Assembly (NCBI GenBank): GCA_036937835.1 | Contig: CM072870.1 | Span: 6,602,001-6,666,000 of the forward strand | Direction of reading: 5' to 3' | Length of the DNA stretch: 64,000 nt | DNA from: Pampus argenteus | Taxonomy: Eukaryota > Chordata > Actinopteri > Scombriformes > Stromateidae | Part shown: in pieces, positions 24,157 through 36,836 of the stretch | Position numbering within the stretch: position 1 is the first letter of the stretch | Layout: every line of letters begins with the position of its first letter | The notes under the pieces: generated by a model | The model's database searches: none | What the model saw: the letters and a program-made list of their open reading frames with translations, nothing else | Told to the model about the DNA's origin: nothing | Translations under genes and position numbers: made by a program

Positions 24157-24980
24157 GGTTACATTGTGGATGGCTGAAAATGGAAAATCCAATCCAACTT
24201 GAAAGCAGATTTAGACAGCATCTCCAAAACCCATTTCCTGTCCTGTACTGATCTTCATAACTGCTTTTTTATCTGTACAGTTTGTGTTCTTCTATCTAAG
24301 AGTTTGATACGTGTGTGCACAATACTGCTGTATTTTGTCTGAAAGCTGCCTCTTGATAGATAAATATTTCTTGATGTGCATGTGTTTGATTTTGCATCTT
24401 GTTAAATCTGGCTGCATTTGCCTTGTTATCTGTATATGCCTTTTATGCCCTCTTTAGCTCATTAGCCACTTAAATGCTCTCATCATTGAGTGAGAAAGGG
24501 GAAATTGCACCATCATATAAACTCCCATAAAAGAGGTTTAAATGCTCTCCTACCACAGTGGCTCATTCTGACTGGAAAGGCTGTAGAGCATTTGGCAAAA
24601 GTGGCAAAAATACATGAAGTCATCGAAGACACAGTGGATATGTTGTAACTATTCTTTTTTCACACATTCTCTTTAACATCTGTACACCTCACGTGACATA
24701 CAGATGTACGTCACACTGTTTCACTCATTCTCTAACCTTGAAACGAGAGGGAGTAAACATGGCCTCTGGCACTGTGGAGCGCAGAAATACTACTGATCAG
24801 AGCCCCTATTACCCGCATGGTTGGCCATTTGGCATTTGGTTGTATATTTGCTGTCGAATCTTTTTCCACTCGGTTTAAGCAAGCCAGTGTTGACTGTACA
24901 CAGAAACTTTAAAACTTTAAAAACTTTAAAAAATAGGTTGAACAAGCTGAGTTCTATTTGTTCTAATGAGTCTGCTTATA

Positions 24981-25520
24981 GCAGTAATAGTACTCAGATC
25001 TTAAGCCAAAGTACCAATACAGCAATATGAAAATATTCCATTACAAGTCCCGCATGAAAACTACTCCAGTAAAAGTACATAAGTATTACCAGCTTGATGT
25101 ACTTAAAGTATTGCAGTATACACTATATAAAACATAATTAATTATTAATACTGAAGCATCAGTGTGTTACTGTTGTAGCTGCTGCAGGTGGAGCTAATTT
25201 CAACTACTTTATATAGAGTTAGCTACTTTAGTCCAGTGGTTCACAACCTAGGGGTCAGGCCCCTCCAAAGGGTCACCTGATCCATCTGAGGGGTTTTGAG
25301 ATGAATGAGGTGAAATGTGACCTGACTACACACTGCTGTTAGTAAGAAGTCAAAATGGTTTGAAATCACTGGTTTTGTCTGGTTTGTATGCGTTGTATTT
25401 TAAAAGCTTGTTATACCATTGTGTCAAATTTTCATCTGAAAAGTAACTAAAACTGTCAACTAAATGTAGTGGAGAAGAAAGTACAATATTTCCTTCTGAA
25501 ATGTAGTGGAGTGAAAATCT
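24981..25520. repeat. Teleost interspersed repeat (TACTTAAGTA-type) split by an insertion
   Basis: The left part (24,981-25,233) carries GTACTCAGATC, CCATTACAAGTC, AAAAGTACATAAGTATTA and TGTACTTAAAGTATT; the right part (25,430-25,520) carries GAAAAGTAACTAAA and AAATGTAGTGGAG. These are the two ends of an element seen widely in teleosts. A separate short element sits between them at 25,234-25,371. Confidence 0.65.
25234..25371. mobile_element. hAT-like non-autonomous element nested in another repeat
   Basis: This is a 138-bp element. Its ends CAGTGGTTCACAACC and, read inward on the other strand, CAGTGATTTCAAACC form imperfect terminal inverted repeats (12 of 15). Flanking octamers CTTTAGTC and GTTTTGTC agree at 6 of 8, as an aged 8-bp hAT target duplication would. 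There is no coding capacity. Confidence 0.6.
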
Positions 25521-25769
25521 CTCTGACTGTTGTTGTTGTTAATGGTTTCAATCAGTTGTTTATGATAGGTGTCCCACAAGGATCAATATAAGTTCCCTTG
25601 GTATTTTATCTATACATATAATATTGCATGTATATATAGCATCATATTTATTTTCCATCTGACCATTGCAATGTCTATTCGGTGTGTTTAGTATCATCTA
25701 CTGCAAACCAGGCCTTCTCCTGGTTAATGTTGCTTTTGACCTCTTTTATTCATTTAAAGCTTGTTCTGT

Positions 25770-25960
25770 ACTAGAGCTGCAGTTGATTAGTTTACCAACA
25801 GAAAATGAATCTGCAATTATTTTAATAATCAAATAATCTTTTCTCTTATTTTTTAAGCAGAAATACCAAACATTCTCTGGTTTCAGTTTATCAAATAAAA
25901 AATCTAAAGGTTTTGGACAGGTCAAATCAAGATATCAAAGTGAACATCAGGACTAAAAAA
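25770..25960. repeat. Degenerate AT-rich teleost repeat fragment
   Basis: The text runs AGAGCTGCAGTTGATTAG, AATAATCAAATAATC, AAATACCAAACATTCTCTGG and GGTTTTGGACAGGTCAAA, in the order found in a widespread fish repeat whose full copies contain GATTAATCGATTAG ends. This copy is truncated and diverged. Confidence 0.5.
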
Positions 25961-28900
25961 AATCAATTTGGATTTTTGTAGTTTATAGCTATTTTTCATA
26001 GCTAAGCTTGTTTCTCCCTTCAAAACATAAAACCATTATACAAACCACTATAATATCCACATTGGATTAAGCAAATATTCTGTCTTCTTATAGTAACATT
26101 GACTTACTGATATTTTTAATAATATTATTTTAATTAGCTGTTGTGAAGTGAAATGTAATGTAATGCAAATGTCATTTGTCCTCAGGTCTTTCTTGTAAAA
26201 TAGCTCTCCCTTTCTGCTTATAGACTGCCAATGTAAACTTCTGCTCACCCCATTAGCACATAATGCATGTGGAAGAGTTGAGGAACCTATTTAAAGGATA
26301 TTATTGATCTGAGGTTGAGATTTGCAATCTAGAATTGAGATCTTCTATGTGTCTTGCTACACTAATGGTTCTGTATTCAAGCTTAAATGCAGGCAGAAAG
26401 ATCTTGTGTCTGACCCAGACTACTGGGCAAGATAAAGATGTCTGTCTAAGGACAAACACAGCTGGGGAAGTGGACGAGTGGAGACTGCCTTATCTTTCAT
26501 TGTCTTGCTCTTGCTGTGCCCAAGGCCAGACACATTGATAGAAAGCTTACTATGGCTCTTCAGACACCAGAGTACTTTTCCATTACATACTGCCAGAGAA
26601 GAATCTCTGTGCCAGCTGTAAATATGCCAGAAAGGAAGATGCGGACATACCTGAAGATGAAAATGTACCGGAGGGGAGGAAAGTCTGACGTGGAGGACAC
26701 TGGCATTCAACACAATTTGTTAAGGAAACTGAGCTCTGCAGCATAGAGGCCATGAATGGATGACGATGATGTAAGAGCTCACAAACACGGCTCTGCTTAT
26801 GTCACCGCTTTTGCTTATCCTTCAGTGCTTTGTTGTCTGGCTGGCTGAGAACGACTGACATATTATGGGTATTTACAACATACTGACGGTAATACATTAA
26901 AACATCCTGCACTCTTTGAGCGCTGGAAAAGCACAACAAACATCGATTGTTGGAGAAAATCTGAGATGAGAAAATAGTTGTTGATTTATTGAAACGTCAG
27001 TGTGAAAGTCATCATGAAACTTCGAAAAGGGTATACGCCGATTTTAATTGTTCGATACATGATTGGTGCAAGAAAGCTGACATTTAATGCAACGACATGT
27101 CAAAGGCCACTTGGTCATGAACAGTCAATACTTGGAAAGCAGTGAAGAAGTAGATATTCTTAATTTTAGTCCCCATATGTATCCTACAATTCCCATAATA
27201 CAACTAGCATATAATATCTGTGTAACTGGCCCTTTAAAAGTTTTGTCAACCATCAAGCCAATGAAAAAATCTGGTTCCAACATCTAGTATCTGTTTATCG
27301 TGGAGGGGAAAAAAATACAAAGTTGTGATGACAACAATGTAAAAGTGCATCCAGTGAGTTTGGTGCTGTACCTTTTGATATTTACATTGTGAGAAACTCT
27401 GGGAGTGTATCTAAACTCTGGGTCATAGTTGGGCTCCACACAACTAAGACATGAGCACGTGCTCGATGGTGTGAGAAGTGCCTGTTTTGTGTAACACAAT
27501 ACTGTTTGAGTCTTGCTCTTCTCTCTGCCTGGGCCTCCGGCCAACAGACAGATTAACACGCTGACAAGCCTCAGTACATTTTTTACACTCACAGCCTTGA
27601 CCTTTCACCTGGAGGGACATCCAGTAAAAACGCAGAATAGGGTCTGACACCTTTTCAAAAGACTTTGCACTCTCTGTGGCATCATTTGTTTCGTCTTTAG
27701 ACTTCCAGGAAATACAGCCACAAGCTCATCACGGCTAATGAGAGCAGAAAAAAAAACTGGCATTTTGTGGTGTAATCGAATGACTGGAAACACCAGATGC
27801 AGGATCCAGTCAACTCTCTTCATCACAGCTCATAAAGCGTCTAATTTATTCGGTGCCGTTTCACTACAAAGAATTCACCAATGAAGAATCTAAGAGCAAT
27901 AATGACGCTTTTGTCTAGAGGTGCGCTGCGAGCAGAGAAAGTGAGAAAGCCAAAGGGAAGGTCACTGAGCTCACCTTACACCTCTTGTTCCCACAATGCA
28001 TTGGCTGCCTCCCAACTCACAAACTTTTTGATCCATGGACCCAGAGGGGGGAAAAAAAGTGAGTAAGCTGTTATTCTTAACTTTAAATCTCAACTAGCTT
28101 CTATTATCTGACACCATAATTTTGTGATCACAGGACGAGCACAAGTTGACTGTGTAAACACGAGTGCGGAGCTCCCTCCTGAGTCCTCAATGCAAAGAAT
28201 CTTTCCCCAGAGCCTGCGACTGGGAACTGCAACGCTCGGGAAGTAGAAGATTCCCATCAGTCTTATTGTTCATGTTTATTCCCCCCCAAAAAAATAGTTT
28301 TATAGACTGCGAGTTGAAGAATCAGTGAATACATTTTGACTGAATAATCAGTGTGTTGTTGTTGTTCACAGGAAATCAGATGAATACTTAGGCTGGATGT
28401 GATTGAGCTCTTACTGGAAATGCCAAAGAGGCTCTTCAGTCAAGCGCCATCACCAATGCGGAGATCTCAGATTGAACACTCAAAACCAACGTCCTCATTA
28501 GTGACTACAAATCACTTTATCTGCAGGAGTGGAGCTGAATCACATCAGAGGACACACCCCGCACTAATAACCTGTGCCATGCCCATCAAGCCACGGGCTG
28601 ACACATGTTTCTCTGTCCCTCCCAGGGACAACAACCTCTGCTGAGCTCACGCCACCAAATATGTACTGTACTGTACATGCTGACACACGTGAGCCGGGCA
28701 GACTGTCAGCAATTTCATGTAGTGACGATTTAAATTAAATCCCATGTTGTCATGTCATCTTACAGCAGGTATGCATGTGAAAAACAGTTAAATCGTCAGA
28801 GAATCCATTAAGGGGGTTGGTTAACTTAAAGTATTTACCCATACAGAAGGTCGTGGTGAACAGTTTTCAACTGAACAACTTTCTACCACAAAAATAGTGT

Positions 28901-29387
28901 TAAACTTCCTGATTGTTTCTGGGATGAAATGTTGTCGTTCAATTGTGGGTAAAGCAAAACTTTAGTAGCTTCCTTTTGTTTGATGTCCTCTATTAGGATG
29001 AATTCACATCATTACAATTATGTTTGGCAAATAAAAAAGTTGGTCAAACTGAGTTTTTTGGTGGGTCTACCCTGCACTGCGCCCCTTGTTGTCAGACATG
29101 AAAAGAGGCAGCTGTTTTTGTCCTCAAGTGAGAGCAGTGAGAGCAGGCAGAGGCTCCCTAAAATAAACAGGCTATCTGTGCAGCCCCAGGGCTGGGTCAG
29201 GGTCACACTCCATGGTGCACACTCACTCGGGCTCTCCCTGAACCACATCCAAACACAGCCCCTCACTTCTGCACTGGCTGAGAGCTGAGAGCAGAGCGCT
29301 TGACTCGAATTCAGTGGAAGGCAGAACGTTAAAAACTACGTTGTTTTTAACAGACTGACTCTAGTCTTCTGCAGTGATGCTCTAATT

Positions 29388-29690
29388 GGGCAATGTTAGC
29401 ATGCTAACACAATAGCAATGCTAACGTTGCTAGCACGCTGATGTTTAGTAGGTGATGTTTACCATGCTTACCGACTCAGTGACGTGTTAGCACGCTAATA
29501 CACACACTACTAAACATAAAGTACAGCTGAAGCTGATGGGAAGGTTTGCACGTATTAAATCATAAACTATACTATATTTGAAAAAATCAAAATTGTGATG
29601 AATATGATGATTAGAAAAGACAGAGGATTACAATTCATCCAATCAATAATTCAGTCTAGACCACAGTGGTGGGCTAACTAAAAGCTCAAC
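29388..29690. repeat. Teleost interspersed repeat, copy 2
   Basis: It has the same layout as the copy at 22,196: TTAGCATGCTAAC words, ACATAAAGTACAGCTGAAGC, AAATCATAAAC and ACAATTCATCC. It runs further to an end with TTCAGTCTAGACC and CAGTGGTGGGC. Confidence 0.55.
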
Positions 29691-30562
29691 AGACAGGTCA
29701 AACAAACATGCATTTATAATACCAAGAGTAATACGTGATCTTTGTTTGCCATCGGGGGTGTTTTACAGACGCCTCTTTTGTCTGTGGGAAAATGAAGGCC
29801 TTATGGGCCTTATTTCCACTGCAGTAAGTGGCCACCAGGGGAAACTGCCAGCACGAGTGGGGCTGTAACCAGGTCCTTTAATACAGAGAAAAAAACACAT
29901 CCATGGGTGGAGCTGTGGGTGACGTCACCGCCACTAGAATGTGATTAATATGCTCTGGTGCCAGTTCACCTGATTAGGTTGATATTCTTTTTTTTTTTTC
30001 AATATTTGTAACGGAAACCACTGAGAAAATAGACAGAAGCAGACTTTGGAATAGCAGGAAAAGCACAGGTGTTAATAACACTAACGATAGCCGTGTTTTC
30101 AGCTGGTAATTAATGTAATTAATTAATCTGCTGTGAAACGTCAGAATGTCTGCAGCTTCATGAGCAAAAATCAATTTGGATTTGGAAGAGAAACTCAGGT
30201 TTAGTCCCCACCCCTCCCCCGCCCCGGTGTTCTGTGCACTGAACAAACTTGTTTTGGAGCGCTAAATTAATTTTACAAAGGATTTTCTGTGTGAATGCCA
30301 CAACGTCTTATTGAGAGAAGCTGTATTTGCCTTATTCTCAGCACCGGCTGCACAGAAGCCTCACTGGATCACAAATAATGAACTCACATTCACTGCTCCA
30401 GCTGGCTTCAGCCTCTGAGCGGAGAGAAAGAAATACTGGAGGATCGGCTGTGAGCAGAGAAACATCCTATGCTCTCTTTTCTATTCAGACATGATTGGTA
30501 TTTGATTAAAGAGGCATAATGGTAGTAAGTACTAAATCATTGTTAAATTATTTTCATGTTTT

Positions 30563-30723
30563 CGTGGTTCTCAAAGGGGCCCGTGAGGGGGTTCCAGGGG
30601 GTCACTGGCAAAAGAAGAGGGATAATTTGTTTTTATTATGATTCCATCCATAAGTAGGCTAACAATGATAACACATTGTGTCAGTTTAGGGGTCCTTGGT
30701 GTGAAAAGGATTGAGGATCATTG
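30563..30723. mobile_element. Degenerate hAT-like short element
   Basis: The left end reads CGTGGTTCTCAAAGGGG; the right end, on the other strand, reads CAATGATCCTCAATCC. Internal GGGGGTCACTGG and GGGGTCCTTGG words match hAT-type MITEs of fish. The target duplication is too degraded to define. Confidence 0.4.
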
Positions 30724-33142
30724 CATTAATTGATACAAGTGAGCTTTGTGCTTTTTTATGTCTCACTGGTTACAGTGGGTGCTCTGCAGTGTTTTCTGAC
30801 AATTGAAATATGCCAAATAATAGCTTACATGTAGAGAATATGAAGCTAGTTTATTTATGTATTTCTATGTAATTTAAAATTGAATGTTGTATCATTTTCA
30901 TCATTATTCAGTATTTGAAATTTAGAGGTTGGCAAAAACAGGCAAAAATATTCCGGTAGCGCTCCAGATTTAAAATATAGACCTGTAAATGTGCATTACA
31001 TGTCCCCTTTAATAGTCGAGTCAGATTTCATACATTCTGTTCAAAACATAAGAAGTTAAATTTCTTTTTTTTGTTACCATAAATGTATACTTAGCTCTTA
31101 ATTATAAGGTGACTAACTGCAGATTCTAAAAGTGATTGCAGTAAGGAGACTTTAATAGCTTTCTGGCTCCTCCTATAAACTTTAATTACAGACAGTGTGA
31201 ATATTGTTTTGAAAGGATAGTTTTTTTATCCAGCTGTAATGAAAACGTGTTGGAGGGAGAAAAGAATAGAGCAGGAGAATACATCCCCTCGTCTTTTCCA
31301 GCTCAGGAAGGAGACTTCCCCCACAGGGACTGTGGGTCTCTGTGGGAAGGAAGCCTCTGCAGGCGTGTGGCTCGCTATCGGCCACTGGCTCAGGGGACAG
31401 CTGTGTCGCGCCGCGGTGTTTGGCCCCGTGCCCCGAGACAGCAGTTGCCATAAACAAACAGTGCTGAAAGCTACTGGCCTAGTCCCCAGCTCTTTTCAAG
31501 ACGGTGCAGTGAGCCTGCTGACCTTCACTCAGCTCACTCCATTAACGTTGAATAGATTTTAACAGCACATTGGAGAGTTGAGCTGGTAAAGAAATGCTGC
31601 TTGTACTGTTTAAAACAAGTGCACTGAGAATGAGAACAAAGTGGTTGCACTTTATTTATCCATGTTTAATCAGTTACTGCTCACCTTGAATTCACGTTAC
31701 TGGCATTAACTGAAAGTGTCAGTTAATGCCGTAAAACAAGTTTTCCCTCGTCTTAAAATTGCAGCATGAAAGCTAAACAATTTCATGCCTCAATGTAAAC
31801 ATTGAGTAATTGGCGTGAATGATTGATTAAGTGTAATTTTAATAGTACTATTACTTAATAGTTCCACATTATGCGGAGTGCACTTCTTCTTGGCGAACGT
31901 AGGATAAGAAGATCAATACACCACAATACCCCAGCCAGCCAGTGGACGGTTATCTTATCTTATTTTAACATGAAGACTAAATGCAGGGGAAAACAGGAAC
32001 TAATCCAGCATATAATCCCCATTAAACCGCAATTTATCATTATTACTTTTTACACTTCAGGTTATGTACGGATTAGACAAACAACGTACAACTTGTTATT
32101 AGTGATCTTCAGAGGGCCTGGTAGACAGATTTTTTTTTCCTTTTAGACATAAACTGAAAGTTGCATGAGATACATGAGATGTTTATAATTTCTCCCCCAT
32201 CTTTGATATTTGACAAAATATCAGAGCCTGTCCTCTCAAGAAAAAATGACACTATAGGTCGCAAATTCAGCGGCCAAAAATCCGATAAGGTGTTGATATG
32301 GTAATCCCTGAAGTCAGACCCTTCCAGCAGTTTGTGAGCACACAAACACACACTCCGTCTTTGCAGCTTTGTGTGTTATGGCAATATAAAGCAGGGTTGA
32401 GTTTACTCTCAGCCAGGTTAAGCCCAAAGAAGCTGTTAATATTGTCATGGCTGAGTTCATCCTCTTTGTGCTTTTGGAAGGCTTATATTCTCATACTACA
32501 CAACTTTCCCAGGACATTGTTGCTGTTTTTGCAGTTACCTTAATAGTCAAAAACTTTCAATGAATATTCTTTTCTCTTTATATTTATTTTCAAAAGTTAC
32601 ATCTTTTTATGAAGGTTTCTCTTTGTTATATTGTTATATATATATATTGGATCATGCCTAAACTTGAACACAGTACAGTTTTACACTAAATAAATGACCT
32701 TACATCAAAAGAAGGAAATAGTTACATGAGTTTCAGTACAGTATATAAATTGCCAAACTGAGCAAGACAGTTTAATAAAGGAGGGATCCAACGTCAACTG
32801 AAAGTGTGTTGGACGCATTTCATCGAAAGAGCTTGTGGAGACTTCCAACACACACACGGTTGTTCCAAGTGTTACTTCCAAGGCAGTATCCCAATCTGTT
32901 CTCCCCGCACAGCTCACTGAATGCTTTTTGCGAAACATGAAGTTGAAAATGTAAATGTTCAGTGCCTGTCGCAATGTTTTCCACCGTCATAAACACACCA
33001 TCAAATAATTAGGTTTGTTTGTTGAGACTTGCCCTTGCTGCCAAAAGACTTCCAGTTCCTCCCTAAACTAAATGAAAAAACACTTTTAAGCTCCAAAGTA
33101 TTTGGCGTAGTCCAAATCTCCTGTAGATCCTCTGCGTTGATG

Positions 33143-33148
33143 TTTATT
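33143..33148 (-). terminator. dpt: Candidate dpt poly(A) signal
   Basis: On the minus strand this reads AATAAA, about 135 nt after the dpt stop codon. Further signals downstream are possible. Confidence 0.35.
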
Positions 33149-33281
33149 TGAACAGTTACCTAGCAGTTATTTTGCATGCTCGACTGGTTCCATAAAATGT
33201 AATTATACAGTATTATGTTATTATCTAAATGTATGAGTAAATATGTTTATGGAAATGATTAAAAAAAATCTGCTTACAAGT

Positions 33282-36041
33282 CTATAAATTCTCAAATTCA
33301 CAATCAAAGTCGGTCATTCTGCACAGGATGTATTTCCACTGCCGATCTCTAAAAAAAAAAAGAAGAAAATCCTGTCAGTTCATAAAATCATAAATCATCA
33401 CATATTTTAGTTAGTTCTAGTTATCTCCGCCAATAAAATCTGGTCCCACAGGCCTCGCTATAGAGATCGTTCCTTCCAAGTCAGTCACAAGAAGAGTTCA
33501 ACAATCTTTGGATATAATCTAAAGCCAAACTGCTGCACCGTGGGATCAGAAGTTATCAGGGAGGAAAAAAACAGCTGCTGTGAACAAACCTAAGCACACC
33601 ACTGAATGTGGTCTGGGCACCTCGGATAAAGTAGCCATAATTGGGGATAACCATCTCGGCCTCTTCTCTGTAGTGTTCAGGAATATCAGTGGTCTTCCTG
33701 TGAAAGACAGATGATCAATAACACTGTCACGTCTGTTAAATATGTGTATGATAATATATAGTACCAAGTTCTCCACAACAAAGAGAATAAGCACATTTTC
33801 CAAAATGTCAAACTTTTCTTTAAATATGTTCTTGGCCTTTGTGAGAACGTACATGCAGGAGTAGGGACAGCGGCGTTTGTAGTAGCAGCAGTAGAACTGC
33901 CATTCCCGGTCAAGAACGGATTCAAAGTACTTGCTTTGTACGCCCGCTACCAGGCCGTTACGAGTGCACGTAGAAGTCCTGCAAAGACACATGAGAATCA
34001 TTAAGTTCATAACATATATACATATAGTGTTATATCTTCTACCAGCTGGGTTTAGTGGCAATACACACACACTGGAGTCAGCTACCAGCATGTACCACTG
34101 CTGTTAGTCGATTATTAGCATTCTCTGAATATTGGCCTGATTAATGTGGCTGGTAAAGTCTAAATGTCCTTCCCAGCTGGACTCAGTCCAAACTGGTTTA
34201 ATCCAGAACAGAAGTCTGTAGAGGCGACCGCGATGCTCTTTAAGAGTAGTAGCTGTGGAAGAAAGTGGGAGGTTTTAATCTGTTGTCTCAACAAGTTCAT
34301 GCAATGCAACAGATTTTAACAAGGTCCCCTTTTGCAGGTTTTGCAGACTGTTAGCTCGCCAGGCTAATGCTAATGCAGCACTCTGTTTCTCCTCCTGTTG
34401 TGAAAGAACTGAAGCTTTATGCATAAAAAAAAACCCCTGAACCCAGCGGGTTCGTGTGTTGGGTCGGGTTCAGGTCAGGATGCTGAACTCTACAGCCCAT
34501 ACACTCCAGATTCTTCCATTCATTTCTGCTTTCAAAGCATTTCAACATAAAATTTAAGAAATTTCTTGATAAAACACTGATAAACATTTTAGTTAAGAGA
34601 AGATGTGTCCATATCCTTTAATGTAAAGTGTGTTGTTGGTTCTCTTTCACATGTTCCGTCACCACAACATATCCAAGAGTACCAGGTCCAAGCAGCAGGA
34701 GCTGCCGCATGTGTAGACGTTTGTCATGGCAACATGGGGGTGGTTTCCCTCAGCCAGTGTAATTCAAACAGTGTGCTTGTCTTTGAATCAATGGCCTGGG
34801 TGCAGTTGAGCTTAAATGGAAGTAAATCTGAAGAGCACAAACTGCTCTTTAACTTGGCAAAGTAGGTAAAGTGGAGTTAAACTGTCCTTGAGTTTAATAA
34901 GTCTTTTAATTAGATCAACTTTTAGCACAGCTGATGGTTATCCAAGCATGTTATATATAAGGTTTTGGCATTTGTAAATGTTTAAAATTAAAATATCACC
35001 TGACTTTGTGTAAATGAAGGCTGCTATATGAAGGAAATTAAAGGCTAGGACAAGATTTATCTTCTTCATCAGTGGATACAAGAGATTCATGTAGCCACTG
35101 GCTGACTATTTCCACTATTTTTATTGAACAGGCTTTTCTTACTATCTTATTATATATATATATAACTTACCTATCTTATTTTAGAAAAGGTGCAGAGATC
35201 GCTGTAACATGTGGTTTAAAATACAGTGTGAAATCTCTGCAAAGTCTATTGCATGAATCTTGTTCAAATTCACTGGAGGGAGATAGTCATGTTCCCTGGA
35301 ACTGTCCGTTGGAGACATAGACGTCTACTCTGGAGTAAGACTCCAGCCAAGGACAACTTGGCTTAGTTTCTCTGAATGAGAACACAGTGGAAAGAATTAG
35401 TATTTTTTTTTTTATTAAAGTAACAGAAAAGATACACATATTAAACGTTTGAGGTAAAATCTTGTTTTATTAGACCAGATCATTAACTAACAGTCATGAT
35501 TGGTATAACCTGTTGTCATTTCAGGAATGTTGTTATTTTAGTAAAATCTAATTCAATGTCTTTCCAGTTTACATCATCGTTATGAAACAGTATTTTATTG
35601 AGTGAATACAGTATCTCCACTTAGTAACTACTTGCGTTATAACTTGGCTAAGTTTGAACTTACAAACAGTTCATCCAACTCACTCCCTGCTGGGTTTTTT
35701 TTATGTTTTTAATGACCATCCTCTGGTTGCAGCTGTATCTCCAGACCTCATTTTACGCTCCAGATGAGGTCACCTCCCACCCACAACACAGGTGCTTTTG
35801 TTCATAAGCAATATTCAGGAGCAAACTCCCTGCAGGCTTTGTATGGGCATTTGTTGTCCGCTAATAGTCGACCTTTAAGCCTCGAGTTGGTCAAAATATG
35901 TTCTGTAGTGAAGGAATGTAATTAGTTAAAGGCATTCGTGTCTTTGATCGGTACTTCCTCCTGTTAACTAGAACAATAACCCACAAATGTCTCAAAGATG
36001 TGCCTCACACATGGTTTTCATATTTGTTCAGATTAATCTGA

Positions 36042-36124
<83 letters not shown>

Positions 36125-36778
36125 CATGAGAGGAATAATTCCAAACATGTTTTCAGCTGTTGAGTAGGTTAAAAGTGAATCTTAAAAATGTGACTTATTT
36201 TGGCCAAAACAGTTACTGTAATATTGTTTACATTATTAATATAAACTGTGAAACAAAATGCCAGTTACATGTCATCAGAGTGAATTATGTGTATTTATAT
36301 GCCATAGGCTAGACATCCTACCAAGAACACCACTGAAATTAAAGTTTTAAAAATCGAATGAATCCAACACTGTAAATTCTAGAAATGCATGCAACACAAT
36401 CCTTAATGTCACCTCTGTCTTTCAGCACGGCTCAGCTATGGCTCTCTAAAAGTCACAGCAGATAAGAGATGACCTTCCAAGTGATATATGACAGAGGACG
36501 TACCACTCCAACCCAGCACGGTTGATGTCGTCCCACCAGCAGTCACTGGGCTGCCCGAGTCCTTCAGGTGTGGGTTGACACTCAAACGTCCACAAGCGGT
36601 CTGAGCCGTCCTGACTACTGAAGTAGCTCCTGATGGCCACGAGGACCTCACCGTGTGGGCACTGGAAGTTGAAGCTCTGGCGGTAGCCGTTGATCCAGCC
36701 CATGTCATGATGGTCATTAGACTGAGTTGCCACCGTGGTGAACAAAGACAACACCAACACAACCAGAGCAGGATTCAT
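33282..36778 (-). CDS. dpt: dpt, dermatopontin
   Basis: Dermatopontin is a small secreted extracellular-matrix protein that binds decorin, collagen and TGF-beta. Exons in transcript order: 36778-36504, 33978-33853, 33697-33590 and 33348-33282, summing to 576 nt, 191 residues plus stop (human 201). Residues 1-19 form a hydrophobic signal peptide. The body holds three family-type D-R-x-W blocks (DGSDRLWTFEC, DREWQFYC, DRQWKYILC), the paired-Cys segment KRRCPYSC and the tail MTDFDCEFENL (human MTEYDCEFANV). Two introns use gtacgt donors. The N-terminal segment is about ten residues shorter than human and lacks its tyrosine cluster. The neighbour order with atp1b1 and nme7 agrees with the human locus. 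Confidence 0.96.
36047..36122. repeat. (AT)38 microsatellite in dpt intron 1
   Basis: An uninterrupted alternating AT run of about 76 bp, about 0.4 kb from the 5' exon of dpt. The length is probably polymorphic and may be imprecise in an assembly. Confidence 0.9.
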
Positions 36779-36824
36779 GTTGAGGGAGATGAGTCTTTCT
36801 GCTGCACTCCCTAAACAGCTGCCT

Positions 36825-36836
36825 CAGTTTAAACTG
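36825..36836 (-). promoter_or_regulatory. dpt: Possible TTTAAA core element upstream of dpt
   Basis: CAGTTTAAACTG is a perfect 12-bp palindrome 47 bp upstream of the ATG. TTTAAA can act as a weak TATA substitute, but whether it does so here is uncertain. Confidence 0.2.

Larger units (their letters stand above)
21300..33140. other. Gene-free interval between zbtb11 and dpt
   Basis: About 11.8 kb between the zbtb11 promoter and the dpt 3' end. No ORF here has a recognisable protein match. It contains interspersed repeats (22,196-22,510; 24,981-25,520; 25,770-25,960; 29,388-29,690; 30,563-30,723), a (CA)10 at 24,137-24,156, a palindromic CRE near 29,919 and a GC-rich pocket at 31,230-31,460. 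Confidence 0.7.

Noticed and set aside
33546..34091. 181-codon continuous frame on the minus strand
   Set aside because: Only residues encoded by 33,853-33,978 are dermatopontin exon 2; the rest is intron plus a shifted reading of exon 3.
34430..34500. GGGTTCGTGTGTTGGGTCGGGTTCAGG-like text suggesting a tRNA T-arm
   Set aside because: No acceptor stem, D-arm or anticodon arm can be placed around it; it looks like a short GGTTC-rich repeat.
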